A stretch of DNA of 22,777 nucleotides from DATGEP01 sp035310125 (GCA_035310125.1 DATGEP010000374.1:1-22777); one strand, 5' to 3'; numbered from the stretch's first letter, positions 14,822 to 22,012 are shown. Notes: generated by a model not told the origin, from the letters alone. Numbers and translations: made by a program.

Positions 14822-15500
14822 TCACGCCCCTCCTGTGGTTGATATTACCGTATTTGCCACGTGTCGCTGGCGAAGGCCCGCTCTCCACCTGATCTTCTCG
14901 CAAGGTGGCGGCATTCTTCGGTTTCCAGGGCTTGAAGTAGGGGCTAGCCGTCGCAATCCCAAAGACATCGCTCATATCCACACCGCGTCGCTCGACAACC
15001 CGCCAGGCCACCGCCAGCGGCAAGCCATCGTACAGCATCATCAGCTCATTGATCAAGCTCGTGAGATCCCAGGCTTCGAACGACGCCCGATCCAACAGCT
15101 CGTCCGCGCGGGCGAGATCCACTGGCGCCTCCAGGTCAATCGTAACGGGCGTATCTGCGGGTGGCGAGAGCGGTGGGTTAGGATAGCGTACGGCGTACTC
15201 GGAGTAGCGTGGCGTGTAAAAGCCAGCTACAGAGGTCTCGGAAAAATATGGTCGTCGGCGGAAGCGCAGCGTCGGGCGCGCCTCGATGGTGATGGCGCGC
15301 GGTGGGCAGACCTTTTCGCAGAGCAGACACGCTTCACACTTGAGGTTGAACGGCGTATCCTGTCCCGCCTCTTGAATCAATTGAATGAGGCCGCGACTGC
15401 GGTCGGGCAGCCTGCGTTTTTCATACGGATACAGACGAGTCGGCTTGGGCCTGCTCAGGTGGCTGAGAGTCAGACCGAGTCCCTGAAGGATTCCACGCAT
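14814..15500 (-). CDS. Fusion of NuoI N-terminal half and a NuoE-like helical segment
   Basis: This 228-residue protein begins like NuoI: LGLTLSHLSRPKPTRLYPYE, an RSRG stretch, then a single 4Fe-4S motif KCEACLLCEKVCP (C55, C58, C61, C65) and AITIEA. The second NuoI cluster that should follow after about 35 residues is absent. Residues 145-190 (LINELMMLYDGLPLAVAWRV, then VDMSDVFGIATASPYF) resemble the N-terminal helices of NuoE (QE.GYLP..A...A, V.GV.TFY). The 2Fe-2S thioredoxin domain of NuoE is missing and only a polar 35-residue tail remains. ATG 15500 comes 6 nt after the nuoB stop with GGAG between, so the genes are coupled. It probably bridges NuoB and NuoF electronically. NuoE similarity is weaker than the NuoI part. 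Confidence 0.75.
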   Translation of the reverse strand: MRGILQGLGLTLSHLSRPKPTRLYPYEKRRLPDRSRGLIQLIQEAGQDTPFNLKCEACLLCEKVCPPRAITIEARPTLRFRRRPYFSETSVAGFYTPRYSEYAVRYPNPPLSPPADTPVTIDLEAPVDLARADELLDRASFEAWDLTSLINELMMLYDGLPLAVAWRVVERRGVDMSDVFGIATASPYFKPWKPKNAATLREDQVESGPSPATRGKYGNINHRRGVSA

Positions 15501-15506
15501 CGGCTC

Positions 15507-16073
15507 CTACTCCTCGCCCTTGATTTTCAAACCTTGCTTTTCGATCTTCTCACGCAGCTTGAGGATACCCTCGACCAGCGCCTCCGGGCGAGGCGGGCAG
15601 CCAGGCACATACACGTCCACGGGGACGATGGTATCAACACCCTGCACGGTGTAGTAACTATCGTAAAACTCGCCGCCCGACGTAGCGCACTGTCCCATAG
15701 ACAGTACCCATTTGGGATCAGCCATCTGTTCCCAGAGGCGGACGAGACGCGGGCCCATTTTCGTGCAGACCGTGCCAGCGACGATCATGAGATCGGCCTG
15801 ACGGGGACTGGAACGGAACACCTCTGAGCCAAAGCGAGCTAGATCATGTTGTGGGGCGGAAGCGGTAGCCATCATCTCGATGGCACAGCAAGCCAGACCA
15901 TAACCCAGCGGCCAGATGGAGCGACTTCGCGCATAGTTTTGCGCCCACGTGACCATATCCGCCAGACTTGTAATGACGACGTTCGCCTCTTGCTGGCCCG
16001 CAATGTATTCAGCCGGCGTTCGCGGCGGCAGCATCGGTACGTCTTTTCCACGTTTCCCGATAGTTGTGCTCAT
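15507..16073 (-). CDS. nuoB: NADH-quinone oxidoreductase subunit B (NuoB)
   Basis: This 188-residue NuoB is the complex I subunit that holds cluster N2, the last Fe-S centre before quinone. All four ligand cysteines are there: the tandem pair in GLACCAIEMMAT (C62, C63), C129 in GQCATSGGEF and C159 in YVPGCPPRPEAL. RSSPRQADLMIVAGT and VQGVDTIVPVDVYVPG are also standard. Length matches the family. Only AAGGGA about 12 nt upstream could serve as Shine-Dalgarno, so translation may be modest. It is the first gene of a four-gene operon with no nuoA, nuoC or nuoD. A NuoB without NuoD nearby is unusual; its partner may be encoded elsewhere or replaced by the fusion proteins. Confidence 0.95.
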   Translation of the reverse strand: MSTTIGKRGKDVPMLPPRTPAEYIAGQQEANVVITSLADMVTWAQNYARSRSIWPLGYGLACCAIEMMATASAPQHDLARFGSEVFRSSPRQADLMIVAGTVCTKMGPRLVRLWEQMADPKWVLSMGQCATSGGEFYDSYYTVQGVDTIVPVDVYVPGCPPRPEALVEGILKLREKIEKQGLKIKGEE

Positions 16074-16192
16074 GGAGAACTAGTCCCTTCGCGCGGGCCT
16101 GAGGATAACGGCGCGGACGTGGCGCGGCAACGCACTTGAGCATACGCGCGGCTGGAGTCCGCGGGCGATATTCGAGGCTCGCGATGCTGTGC

Positions 16193-16209
16193 TGTATCTC
16201 GAAGATACA
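16193..16209. promoter_or_regulatory. 17-bp operator-like palindrome in the redox operon leader
   Basis: TGTATCT-CGA-AGATACA is a perfect 7+3+7 inverted repeat. Relative to the minus-strand extended -10 it covers about +5 to +21, a place where a bound repressor would block transcription. The regulator family cannot be named from the site alone. Confidence 0.5.
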
Positions 16210-16220
16210 CTCACTGAAGG

Positions 16221-16229
16221 ATTATATCA
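16221..16229 (-). promoter_or_regulatory. Extended -10 promoter of the redox operon
   Basis: On the minus strand the bases read TGATATAAT, a perfect TGN-TATAAT extended -10. No good -35 is seen at 16-18 bp, which is acceptable for this class. Start would be near 16214, giving a leader of about 140 nt before nuoB. Confidence 0.6.
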
Positions 16230-16285
16230 TGGTGCCTGCCACCCGGCCATTGGGACATTCGGGCCTGGGCGCGGTCGAGGGGCTT

Positions 16286-16294
16286 TGCTATACT
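16286..16294 (+). promoter_or_regulatory. Extended -10 promoter of hemC
   Basis: TGC-TATACT is an extended -10 with 5 of 6 bases of the hexamer correct, about 90 nt before the hemC start. No clear -35. It is divergent from the redox operon promoter about 57 bp away, so one regulator could affect both. Confidence 0.5.
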
Positions 16295-16390
16295 CTCTAG
16301 TGTGCCAGGCCGCATACTCTCGCGGCAAGGCGGTATACGCGATCCAGACGATCCGCGTGATCGGCGCGTGACGTGGAAAAGGTTGCGAGC

Positions 16391-17512
16391 GTGGCAGCAG
16401 CTTCGACGAGCGAGACTCACGAAACACAGGTCGCCCCGATGCGAACAGGCAAGCGAAACGTGCCGCTGGTGATCGGCTCGCGCGGGTCAGCGCTGGCGCT
16501 CTGGCAGACGAACTGGGTACTGGATCGGATACGAGAGCAGGCGCCTCACGCGCGATTTCGCGTCGAGGAAATCAAGACTCAGGGCGACCGGACGCAACAT
16601 TCCAACGTGCCGCTGACGCTGCTTGGCGACAAGTCCATATTCGTCGCGGAGCTGGAGCGAGCGCTGCTGGCGGGCGAGCTCGACGTTGCGGTGCAACCGC
16701 TGAACGATCTGGCGCTGGTGGAGGTTGAGCGCGGGCGCGACCATTCAGTGCCGGCGCGTGGGACCGGAGATCCGGCGGCTGCGAGCGAAGTTGCGATTGA
16801 CGCAGCGGTGCATAGCCTGAAGGATCTCCCGGGGAAGCTGGATGGCCGCCTGACGCTGGCGGCGATTCCGGAGCGTGAAGATCCACGCGACGCGCTGGTG
16901 TCACGCTCGGGCGTGGGGCTGCTGCAATTGCCGGCTGGGGCAACAGTGGCAACGAGCAGCCTGCGGCGCAAAGCGCAGGTGCTGCACGCGCGGCCTGATT
17001 TGCGAGTAGTGGATATTCGCGGCAATGTGGACACGCGGCTCCGTAAAGCGCTGGCTCTGGACGGTCCGGACGCGACAATCCTCGCGGTAGCGGGACTGCG
17101 GCGGCTGGGGTTGGAGCACAACATCACCGAGCTGCTGCCCGTGGATGTCATCGTGCCAGCAGTCGGGCAGGGTGCGCTGGCCGTCGAGGTGCGAGCTTCG
17201 GACCGGCGACTGCGACATCTGCTGCGTCTGATCAACCACGCGCCCACCCACACGGCTGTGGCGGCTGAGCGAGCGGTGCTGGCGGCGCTTGGCGGTGGCT
17301 GCCAGGTGCCGCTGGGTGCGCACGCCTCCGTCCTGCCCGGCGGTGCCACACTGCGATTGATCGCGGTGGTGGCGAGCGTGGACGGGCGGCGCTTGGTGCG
17401 GGTTGAGCGGCAAGGTCCGATTGGCCGACCCGTGGCGCTCGGTCGCGGTGTCGCGCGTGAGCTGCTACGCGGCGGCGCGGGCGAGATACTCCGGGAAATT
17501 CTAAGCCGGTAG
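16391..17512 (+). CDS. hemC: Hydroxymethylbilane synthase with an internal duplication
   Basis: This 373-residue porphobilinogen deaminase joins four porphobilinogens into hydroxymethylbilane for haem, sirohaem or cobalamin. IGSRGSALALWQ, IKTQGD, TSSLRRKAQVLHARPDL, the DIRGNVDTRL loop and the cofactor-bearing Cys in GGGCQVPLGAHA (C304) are all present. The catalytic segment AVHSLKDLP (with K144 and D145) is preceded by a diverged copy AVQPLNDLA. The two copies are 39 codons apart, so this protein has an insertion that no ordinary HemC has. Without it and the N-terminal extension the length is normal. GTG 16391 is preferred (AAAAGG 8 nt upstream). GTG 16373 and ATG 16439 are alternatives; homology starts just after the latter. 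hemD follows. Confidence 0.92.
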   Translation: MAAASTSETHETQVAPMRTGKRNVPLVIGSRGSALALWQTNWVLDRIREQAPHARFRVEEIKTQGDRTQHSNVPLTLLGDKSIFVAELERALLAGELDVAVQPLNDLALVEVERGRDHSVPARGTGDPAAASEVAIDAAVHSLKDLPGKLDGRLTLAAIPEREDPRDALVSRSGVGLLQLPAGATVATSSLRRKAQVLHARPDLRVVDIRGNVDTRLRKALALDGPDATILAVAGLRRLGLEHNITELLPVDVIVPAVGQGALAVEVRASDRRLRHLLRLINHAPTHTAVAAERAVLAALGGGCQVPLGAHASVLPGGATLRLIAVVASVDGRRLVRVERQGPIGRPVALGRGVARELLRGGAGEILREILSR

Positions 17513-17648
17513 CTTGCGCCTGCCATATGCGCCGCTGTCGCAACCGGTGGCGAGCGGCACGCTCACGAGCGCTCCAATCGCTGGCGGGTCCAAACCCAGT
17601 GGCCGGGAGCAATGCGGGTGGCATGGAGCAGAGGAAGAGACGTTCATC

Positions 17649-18470
17649 ATGAATACTGGCACACAGGTTCCGCGGATGCTGTCGGGCAAGCATCTGGTGA
17701 TTACGCGCCCAGCCGATGCGGCGGCGGAGTTCGCGGAGCAGCTTGCGGCGACGGGCGCGCGGGTGACGGCGCTGCCGGCAATCGCCGTCGTGCCGCTTGA
17801 GGACACCACGGCGCTAGATGCCGCGCTGGACGAGCTGGCAAGCTATGACTGGATCGTGCTAACCAGCGCCAATGGAGTGCGTGCGGTGGCTGAGCGGCTG
17901 GCGGTCACCGGCCACTCGTGGGCGGAGCGGGGGCGCGCGAGGATCGCGGTGATAGGGCCGGCGACGGCACGGGCGTTGGCGGGACACGGTGTGTCGTCCG
18001 CCGCGATGCCCGAACAGTACGTGGCGGAAGCCATCGTCGAGACGCTTGGAAACGTCGCGGGGCAGCGCATCCTGCTGCTGCGAGCGGATATCGCACGACA
18101 GGCGCTGGCGGACGAGTTGCGCGTTCGCGGAGCGGATGTTGACGAAATCGCGGCGTACCGGACGGTGATTCAGCCAGTGCCGGAAGAGAAGCTGCGCGCG
18201 GTGTTCGACGAAGGGTCGGTTGATGCGATCACGTTCACCAGCTCGTCCACCGTGCATGGCCTGATGCGCGGCTTGATGGCGATGGGACGCGACCCCGCCG
18301 CTACGCTTCGCGGAATTGCGCTGGCGGCCATCGGACCGATTACTGCAAGCACACTTCGCGAGTATGGCCTGGAGCCGGCGGTCGTCGCCGAGGAATATAC
18401 GACACAGGGGATCGTGCGGGCCTTGGAGGCATATTTCGCTTCCGGCGGCGTGGCCGGACAAGGAGTCTGA
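17649..18470 (+). CDS. hemD: Uroporphyrinogen-III synthase
   Basis: This 273-residue HemD closes and inverts ring D of the linear tetrapyrrole made by HemC. Both lobes are recognisable: VITRPADAAAEFAEQLAATG at the N-terminus, YDWIVLTSANGVRA, IAVIGPATARAL, then lobe two with ILLLRADIARQALADELRVR, VDEIAAYRTV, ITFTSSSTVHGL and AIGPITASTLREYGL. Sequence conservation in this family is low, but these spaced motifs are its hallmark. ATG 17649 is preferred because the region upstream (from 17514) lacks family features. Its Shine-Dalgarno is poor, with purine-rich GAGGAAGAG 10 or more nt away, so translation may depend on hemC. Gap from hemC 136 bp. Confidence 0.93.
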   Translation: MNTGTQVPRMLSGKHLVITRPADAAAEFAEQLAATGARVTALPAIAVVPLEDTTALDAALDELASYDWIVLTSANGVRAVAERLAVTGHSWAERGRARIAVIGPATARALAGHGVSSAAMPEQYVAEAIVETLGNVAGQRILLLRADIARQALADELRVRGADVDEIAAYRTVIQPVPEEKLRAVFDEGSVDAITFTSSSTVHGLMRGLMAMGRDPAATLRGIALAAIGPITASTLREYGLEPAVVAEEYTTQGIVRALEAYFASGGVAGQGV

Positions 18471-18473
18471 GCT

Positions 18474-19250
18474 ATGGGAGCCACCGCGATTATCGAGCTG
18501 CTCGCCGCGGTCGCGGCGCTGGTCGCCGCTGTTTTCATCTTCGACCAACATCTTCTCCGGCCCCGGCCCTATAAATTGATGTGGTCGCTGGGACTGCTCT
18601 TCTATAGCCTCGGCGCGGGGGCGGCGTTTGCTGGTAGCGCTTCGCACTGGACTGTCGGCGAGTACAAGGCATGGTATTTCTTTGGCGGCACCGTCACCGC
18701 CGTGTTCCTGGGACTCGGCTCGCTCTACCTGCTCGGTCCGCGTCGTGTTGCGCACGCTGTCACCGCCATCGTCGCCGTCCTCTCACTCTATGTTGCCTTT
18801 CGCTTCTTGACGGATTCAGTGTCGAATGCACTCGCCACATACATCGCTATGCATGGTACGGACACTCAGGCAGTAACGGGAAAAACAGCGCTGGATATGT
18901 TGCCCGCAGACGTGCGCGCCATCGCCATTCCCCTCAATATCCTCGGCGGCCTATTCCTCTTCGGCGGCGCGGCATGGAGCGCCTGGACATTCTGGCGTAA
19001 ACGAGCGCCCGGCTACCGGCTGGTTTCAATGGCGCTCCTCGCGCTCGGCGCGATCTTTCCGGGCATCCTGACGGGAGTACAGGCGCTTGGCAACAGCGGC
19101 GGCGCGGCGCTGGGCGAGCTGCTTGGCGCGCTCTGCCTGTTGGGTGGTCTGCTCATTAGCCTGGACGTTTTCACCGTCTTCCGTGTGCCATTTACCAACA
19201 TCGTCGTGCGCGAGCGCCATCCGGTAGAGGCAAAGCCCGCGCGGACCTGA
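18474..19250 (+). CDS. Conserved integral membrane protein, 7 TM helices
   Basis: I do not recognise a functional family. The 258-residue protein has seven predicted membrane segments (about residues 3-23, 34-54, 64-88, 93-112, 149-176, 181-203, 213-238) with few charged residues in between, a polar loop of about 35 residues between TM4 and TM5, and a short basic C-terminus. No enzymatic motif, His pair or Cys motif is visible. AAGGAG (18460-18465) lies 8 nt before the ATG and overlaps the end of hemD, whose stop is 3 nt upstream. It is therefore co-transcribed with haem genes, but that may reflect packing only. Confidence 0.85.
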   Translation: MGATAIIELLAAVAALVAAVFIFDQHLLRPRPYKLMWSLGLLFYSLGAGAAFAGSASHWTVGEYKAWYFFGGTVTAVFLGLGSLYLLGPRRVAHAVTAIVAVLSLYVAFRFLTDSVSNALATYIAMHGTDTQAVTGKTALDMLPADVRAIAIPLNILGGLFLFGGAAWSAWTFWRKRAPGYRLVSMALLALGAIFPGILTGVQALGNSGGAALGELLGALCLLGGLLISLDVFTVFRVPFTNIVVRERHPVEAKPART

Positions 19251-19299
19251 GCGTGTGGGGCAGCAGCCTCACTGCCGCGCGCGCAAATCACTTGCCCAC

Positions 19300-19328
19300 T
19301 TGTCAGCTCACAGCCATCTCGCTATACT
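19300..19328 (+). promoter_or_regulatory. Promoter of comEA
   Basis: TTGTCA (5 of 6) and TATACT (5 of 6) are spaced by exactly 17 bp, the best sigma-70-type match in the window. Start near 19335, 50 nt before the comEA ATG. Confidence 0.7.
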
Positions 19329-19384
19329 GGGCGCCAGAAAAGGAGCCGGCGCGCATGATGCTGTGAACGACGAGGCTATACCGT

Positions 19385-19978
19385 ATGAGAGCAACGGGTG
19401 GCGGATTCTTCGGGCGCATGTTTGGTTCGCGATGGTACACGCTGGTTTCACTGGCGGTTTCGTGCGCCCTCTTGGCAGCTATCACGATCAGCGTACTGGT
19501 TCGCATGGGAAATTGGCCGCCACAATTGGCGCTAGCACGATCTCCAGTCACGATCAGCGGTCCAGGGGTCAGCCCCAACGAGACGATCCAGGCGTACGTG
19601 CTGGGAGCTGTGCGGACCCCCGGCGTCTACGCGCTTGTGCAAGGTGCCCGCGTACATGACTTGATCACGGCGGCAGGTGGTGTTCTCCCAACGGCAGATC
19701 TGACGCGGGTGAATCTGGCGTCGCCGGTCGGTGATGGGCAATCCATCTACGTGCCGCGGGTGGGTGAGCAGGTTCCGCTGGAGTTGGGCGGGAAAGTTGA
19801 CATCAACCTGGCGACAGCGCAGCAGATGCACGACGCGCTGAGCATCACGTTGACAACTGCCCGGCGCATTGTGACATATCGGGTGAAGCACGGCAATTTC
19901 ACCGCCGTGAGCCAACTGCTGCTGGTGCCGATCAGCAAGACAATCTATGACCGCATCAAAGATCTCGTGACCGTCTGA
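19385..19978 (+). CDS. comEA: ComEA-like DNA-binding protein with altered helix-hairpin-helix
   Basis: This 197-residue protein has ComEA architecture: a short basic start, one TM helix (about 18-38), an SLBB domain (about 68-124: YVLGAVRTPGVYAL, ITAAGGVLPTAD, DGQSIYVPRVGE) and a C-terminal helix-hairpin-helix domain (about 138-197: VDINLATAQQM, ARRIVTYRVKHGNF). ComEA binds incoming DNA at the outer membrane face in competent bacteria. Both hairpin GIG turns are changed: the first to SIT (153-155) and the second to PIS (182-184), so DNA binding may be weakened. No comEC follows, as it often does. GAGG about 10 nt upstream of the ATG may be its Shine-Dalgarno. Its own promoter is at 19300. Confidence 0.85.
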   Translation: MRATGGGFFGRMFGSRWYTLVSLAVSCALLAAITISVLVRMGNWPPQLALARSPVTISGPGVSPNETIQAYVLGAVRTPGVYALVQGARVHDLITAAGGVLPTADLTRVNLASPVGDGQSIYVPRVGEQVPLELGGKVDINLATAQQMHDALSITLTTARRIVTYRVKHGNFTAVSQLLLVPISKTIYDRIKDLVTV

Positions 19979-20062
19979 AGTGAGGACGGATTTCCCCATT
20001 CACCTGCTCCGCAGTTTCATCAGCCAGGCGAACAAATGCGACGGACCAGCAATGGCTGGCAC

Positions 20063-20167
20063 ATGATAGGATGGAGGAAGGCTTACACGACGGTCCAGGA
20101 CGCCATCAATCGCCTTGAGGCCGATGGCTGGTATCTTGCTACGATGCGCGGCAGCCAAACGGTTTGA
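20063..20167 (+). pseudogene. HicA-like toxin remnant
   Basis: A 34-codon ORF (ATG 20063, TGA 20165) ends in RLEADGWYLATMRGSQTV. This matches the start of HicA mRNA interferases, which read LE.DGWYLVR.RGSH followed by a HP.K.G region. Here the catalytic His of GSH is Gln and the frame stops two codons later. The rest of the dsRBD-like fold is absent in all frames before mobA, and no HicB antitoxin is seen. It is therefore a relic and not an active toxin. The rest of the 19979-20212 gap is featureless. Confidence 0.5.
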
Positions 20168-20212
20168 TACGCTAGCATCTCCATAGGACTCCAGACCGGC
20201 GCAGGAATGGGG

Positions 20213-20866
20213 ATGGGTGACATGACGACGGACACTGCGGAGCAGCAGCGGCGCACCCAGGCGACGGGAGTGGTGCTGGCGGGCGGACGCAGCACGCGCA
20301 TGGGGCAGGACAAGGCGGCGCTGCTGCTGGGCGGCGAGCCGCTGCTGCGGCGCGCGGTGCGTCGACTTCACTGCGCGCTGGCCGAGGTGATCGTCGCGGG
20401 GCCGGCTGAGCTTGCCGCGCTCGTTCCGGGCGTGCGCATCGTCGCAGACACGCAGCCGGGGCAGGGACCGCTGGCAGGCATCGGCAGCGCATTGCGGGCA
20501 ACCACAACTTCCTGGATATTCGCCGTCGCGTGCGATATGCCGTTCGTCGCGCCCGATCTCGTGCGAGCAATGGTAGATCTGGCGCTGACATCACCAGACG
20601 TAGACGCCGTGGTACTGCGAGCAGCGCACGGGACGGAGCAACTGCACGCCGTGTACAGTACGTCATGCTTACCAGCGCTGGAGGCGCAGCTCGCCGCGGG
20701 TGACCGGGCGCTTCACCATCTGTTTAGCACGATTCGCGTGCGCGAGGTGCCGCAGGCCGTCGCGGCGCACTACGACCCAGATGGGCTATCAGTTTTCAAC
20801 GCGAATGCGCCCAAGGACTGGGCACGCGCGCAAGTGATTTTTCAGCAGCTTCCCACGAATTTCTAA
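20213..20866 (+). CDS. mobA: Molybdenum cofactor guanylyltransferase
   Basis: This 217-residue MobA links GMP to molybdopterin to form the bis-MGD precursor needed by DMSO-reductase-type enzymes. The nucleotide-binding signature LAGGRSTRMGQDKA (22-35) is perfect, followed by GPLAGIGSAL, the metal-site ACDMPF and a C-terminal FNANAPKDWARA (the NxNTPxDL equivalent). Length is normal. ATG 20213 has AGGA 6 nt upstream; ATG 20207 and ATG 20222 are in frame and cannot be excluded. There are no other molybdenum genes in the window, so which molybdoenzyme it serves is unknown. Confidence 0.93.
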   Translation: MGDMTTDTAEQQRRTQATGVVLAGGRSTRMGQDKAALLLGGEPLLRRAVRRLHCALAEVIVAGPAELAALVPGVRIVADTQPGQGPLAGIGSALRATTTSWIFAVACDMPFVAPDLVRAMVDLALTSPDVDAVVLRAAHGTEQLHAVYSTSCLPALEAQLAAGDRALHHLFSTIRVREVPQAVAAHYDPDGLSVFNANAPKDWARAQVIFQQLPTNF

Positions 20867-20877
20867 GTCTCCATCTC

Positions 20878-20907
20878 TTGACCGCTCGTGTAAGGGCATG
20901 CTAATAT
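20878..20907 (+). promoter_or_regulatory. Promoter of the iron permease gene
   Basis: TTGACC (20878-20883, 5 of 6) and TAATAT (20902-20907) are 18 bp apart. TGC directly before the -10 gives an extended form. It lies just after the mobA stop, about 95 nt before the permease ATG. No Fur or DtxR box was recognised. Confidence 0.55.
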
Positions 20908-21001
20908 CCGACTGGCGCAGTAGGATTTGACCTCGGAGCTCGCCGCGCCGGTTTCAGTTCGGCAATACGTCAGCGCATGCATAACAGGAAAGAGCATATA
21001 C

Positions 21002-21859
21002 ATGGTCGCCGCCTTTATCCTCTTCCTCCGGGAAGGATTGGAAGCCAGCCTGGTCGTGAGCATCCTGTTCGCGGTGCTGCGCCAGCTCGGAATGGCGCAA
21101 TATATCCGTGCCGTGTGGATCGGTGTGGGAGTCGCGATTGCGGGATCACTGGTGGGCGGCGTCGCGCTCTATGCGACCGTGCGCGAGTACAGCGGAACTA
21201 CCTTCCAGACGGTCTTCGAAACCGCTACCTACCTCGCGGCGGTTGTGCTGCTCACGACCATGACCTTCTGGATGCAGTCACATAGCCGAACGATGAAACA
21301 GGAAATCGCGGAGAAGGCAAGCAACGCCGGCTCGGGATTTGCGCTGGGTTTGCTGGCCTTCACGACGGTCGGGCGCGAAGGGCTCGAGTCGGCGGTCTTC
21401 ACGCTGGCATTCGCCTTCCAGACAAACGCCATGCTGCTCCTGCTTGGCGCGACACTAGGCATCGCGGCGTCGGTGGCTTTGAGCTTCATGATCTACCGGC
21501 TTGGCTACCGGCTGGATTACCGCGTCTTCTTCCGCGTCATGGGCATCATTTTGCTCATCTTCGCGGCGGGCCTGCTAGGTGACGCCGTGCAGAATATGCA
21601 GCAGCTCGGCTGGATTTCGTTCGCCGCAACACCGCTCTGGAGCACCGCGCAGGTGCTGAGCGAAAACAGCACCGTCGGCGATCTGTTGCATTCCTTTGTC
21701 GGCTACGCTGAGGCACCGACGATATTGCAGATGACGCTCTATGTTGCCTTCCTCGCCGTGAGCGGAACACTTTTCTGGCGGCTCACCCGCAAGCCGGGCG
21801 CCGCTCGACCACTCACTCCGCCCGCGACGCCCTCGAACGCCGCCGCGCGGCGCGCGTGA
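21002..21859 (+). CDS. FTR1-family high-affinity iron permease
   Basis: This 285-residue membrane protein has both REGLE iron-coordination motifs that define the FTR1/EfeU family: one in TM1 (LREGLEASLVV, residues 10-14) and one in TM4 (VGREGLESAVF, 125-129). There are about seven TM helices and a short Pro/Ala-rich tail. It imports ferric or oxidised ferrous iron through the cytoplasmic membrane. The ATG at 21002 puts the first REGLE at residue 10, as in other members, and has AGGAAAGAG 7 nt upstream; a longer start at 20927 lacks signals. EfeO/EfeB partners are not adjacent. Iron supply would suit the many Fe-S proteins upstream, but no shared regulation is visible. Confidence 0.93.
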   Translation: MVAAFILFLREGLEASLVVSILFAVLRQLGMAQYIRAVWIGVGVAIAGSLVGGVALYATVREYSGTTFQTVFETATYLAAVVLLTTMTFWMQSHSRTMKQEIAEKASNAGSGFALGLLAFTTVGREGLESAVFTLAFAFQTNAMLLLLGATLGIAASVALSFMIYRLGYRLDYRVFFRVMGIILLIFAAGLLGDAVQNMQQLGWISFAATPLWSTAQVLSENSTVGDLLHSFVGYAEAPTILQMTLYVAFLAVSGTLFWRLTRKPGAARPLTPPATPSNAAARRA

Positions 21860-21878
21860 TCGCTGGTAAAAACGTGAA

Positions 21879-21908
21879 GCCCCGATTGCCTGATCTGGCG
21901 GTCGGGGC
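21879..21908 (+). terminator. Rho-independent terminator after the iron permease
   Basis: GCCCCGATTGCC (21879-21890) and GGCGGTCGGGGC (21897-21908) pair over 12 positions, ten Watson-Crick and two G-U, around a 6-nt loop, followed by GTTTATGT. It lies 19 nt past the stop codon. Confidence 0.8.
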
Positions 21909-21929
21909 GTTTATGTATGGAGTCGCGCC

Positions 21930-21959
21930 TTGTGCGCCAGCGGTGTCGGCTGCCATAAT
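21930..21959 (+). promoter_or_regulatory. Candidate promoter of the aldehyde dehydrogenase gene
   Basis: TTGTGC (3 of 6) and CATAAT (5 of 6) are 18 bp apart, just after the terminator and about 50 nt before the ATG. The -10 is good, the -35 weak. Confidence 0.45.
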
Positions 21960-22012
21960 CAAGGCAAAGACCTTCCGCAGTGACACGAAGAACGATAGAG
22001 GAGGCGATGACG

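Noticed and set aside
14766..15827. 353-codon plus-strand open frame opposite the NuoI/NuoE fusion and nuoB
   Set aside because: Shadow of two genes with conserved cysteine motifs; no start signal or family.
17514..17648. Upstream start for hemD
   Set aside because: Would add 45 residues with no HemD features; homology begins shortly after ATG 17649.
17859..18755. 298-codon minus-strand open frame opposite hemD and the membrane protein gene
   Set aside because: Antisense to hemD; His/Arg-rich composition typical of shadow frames.
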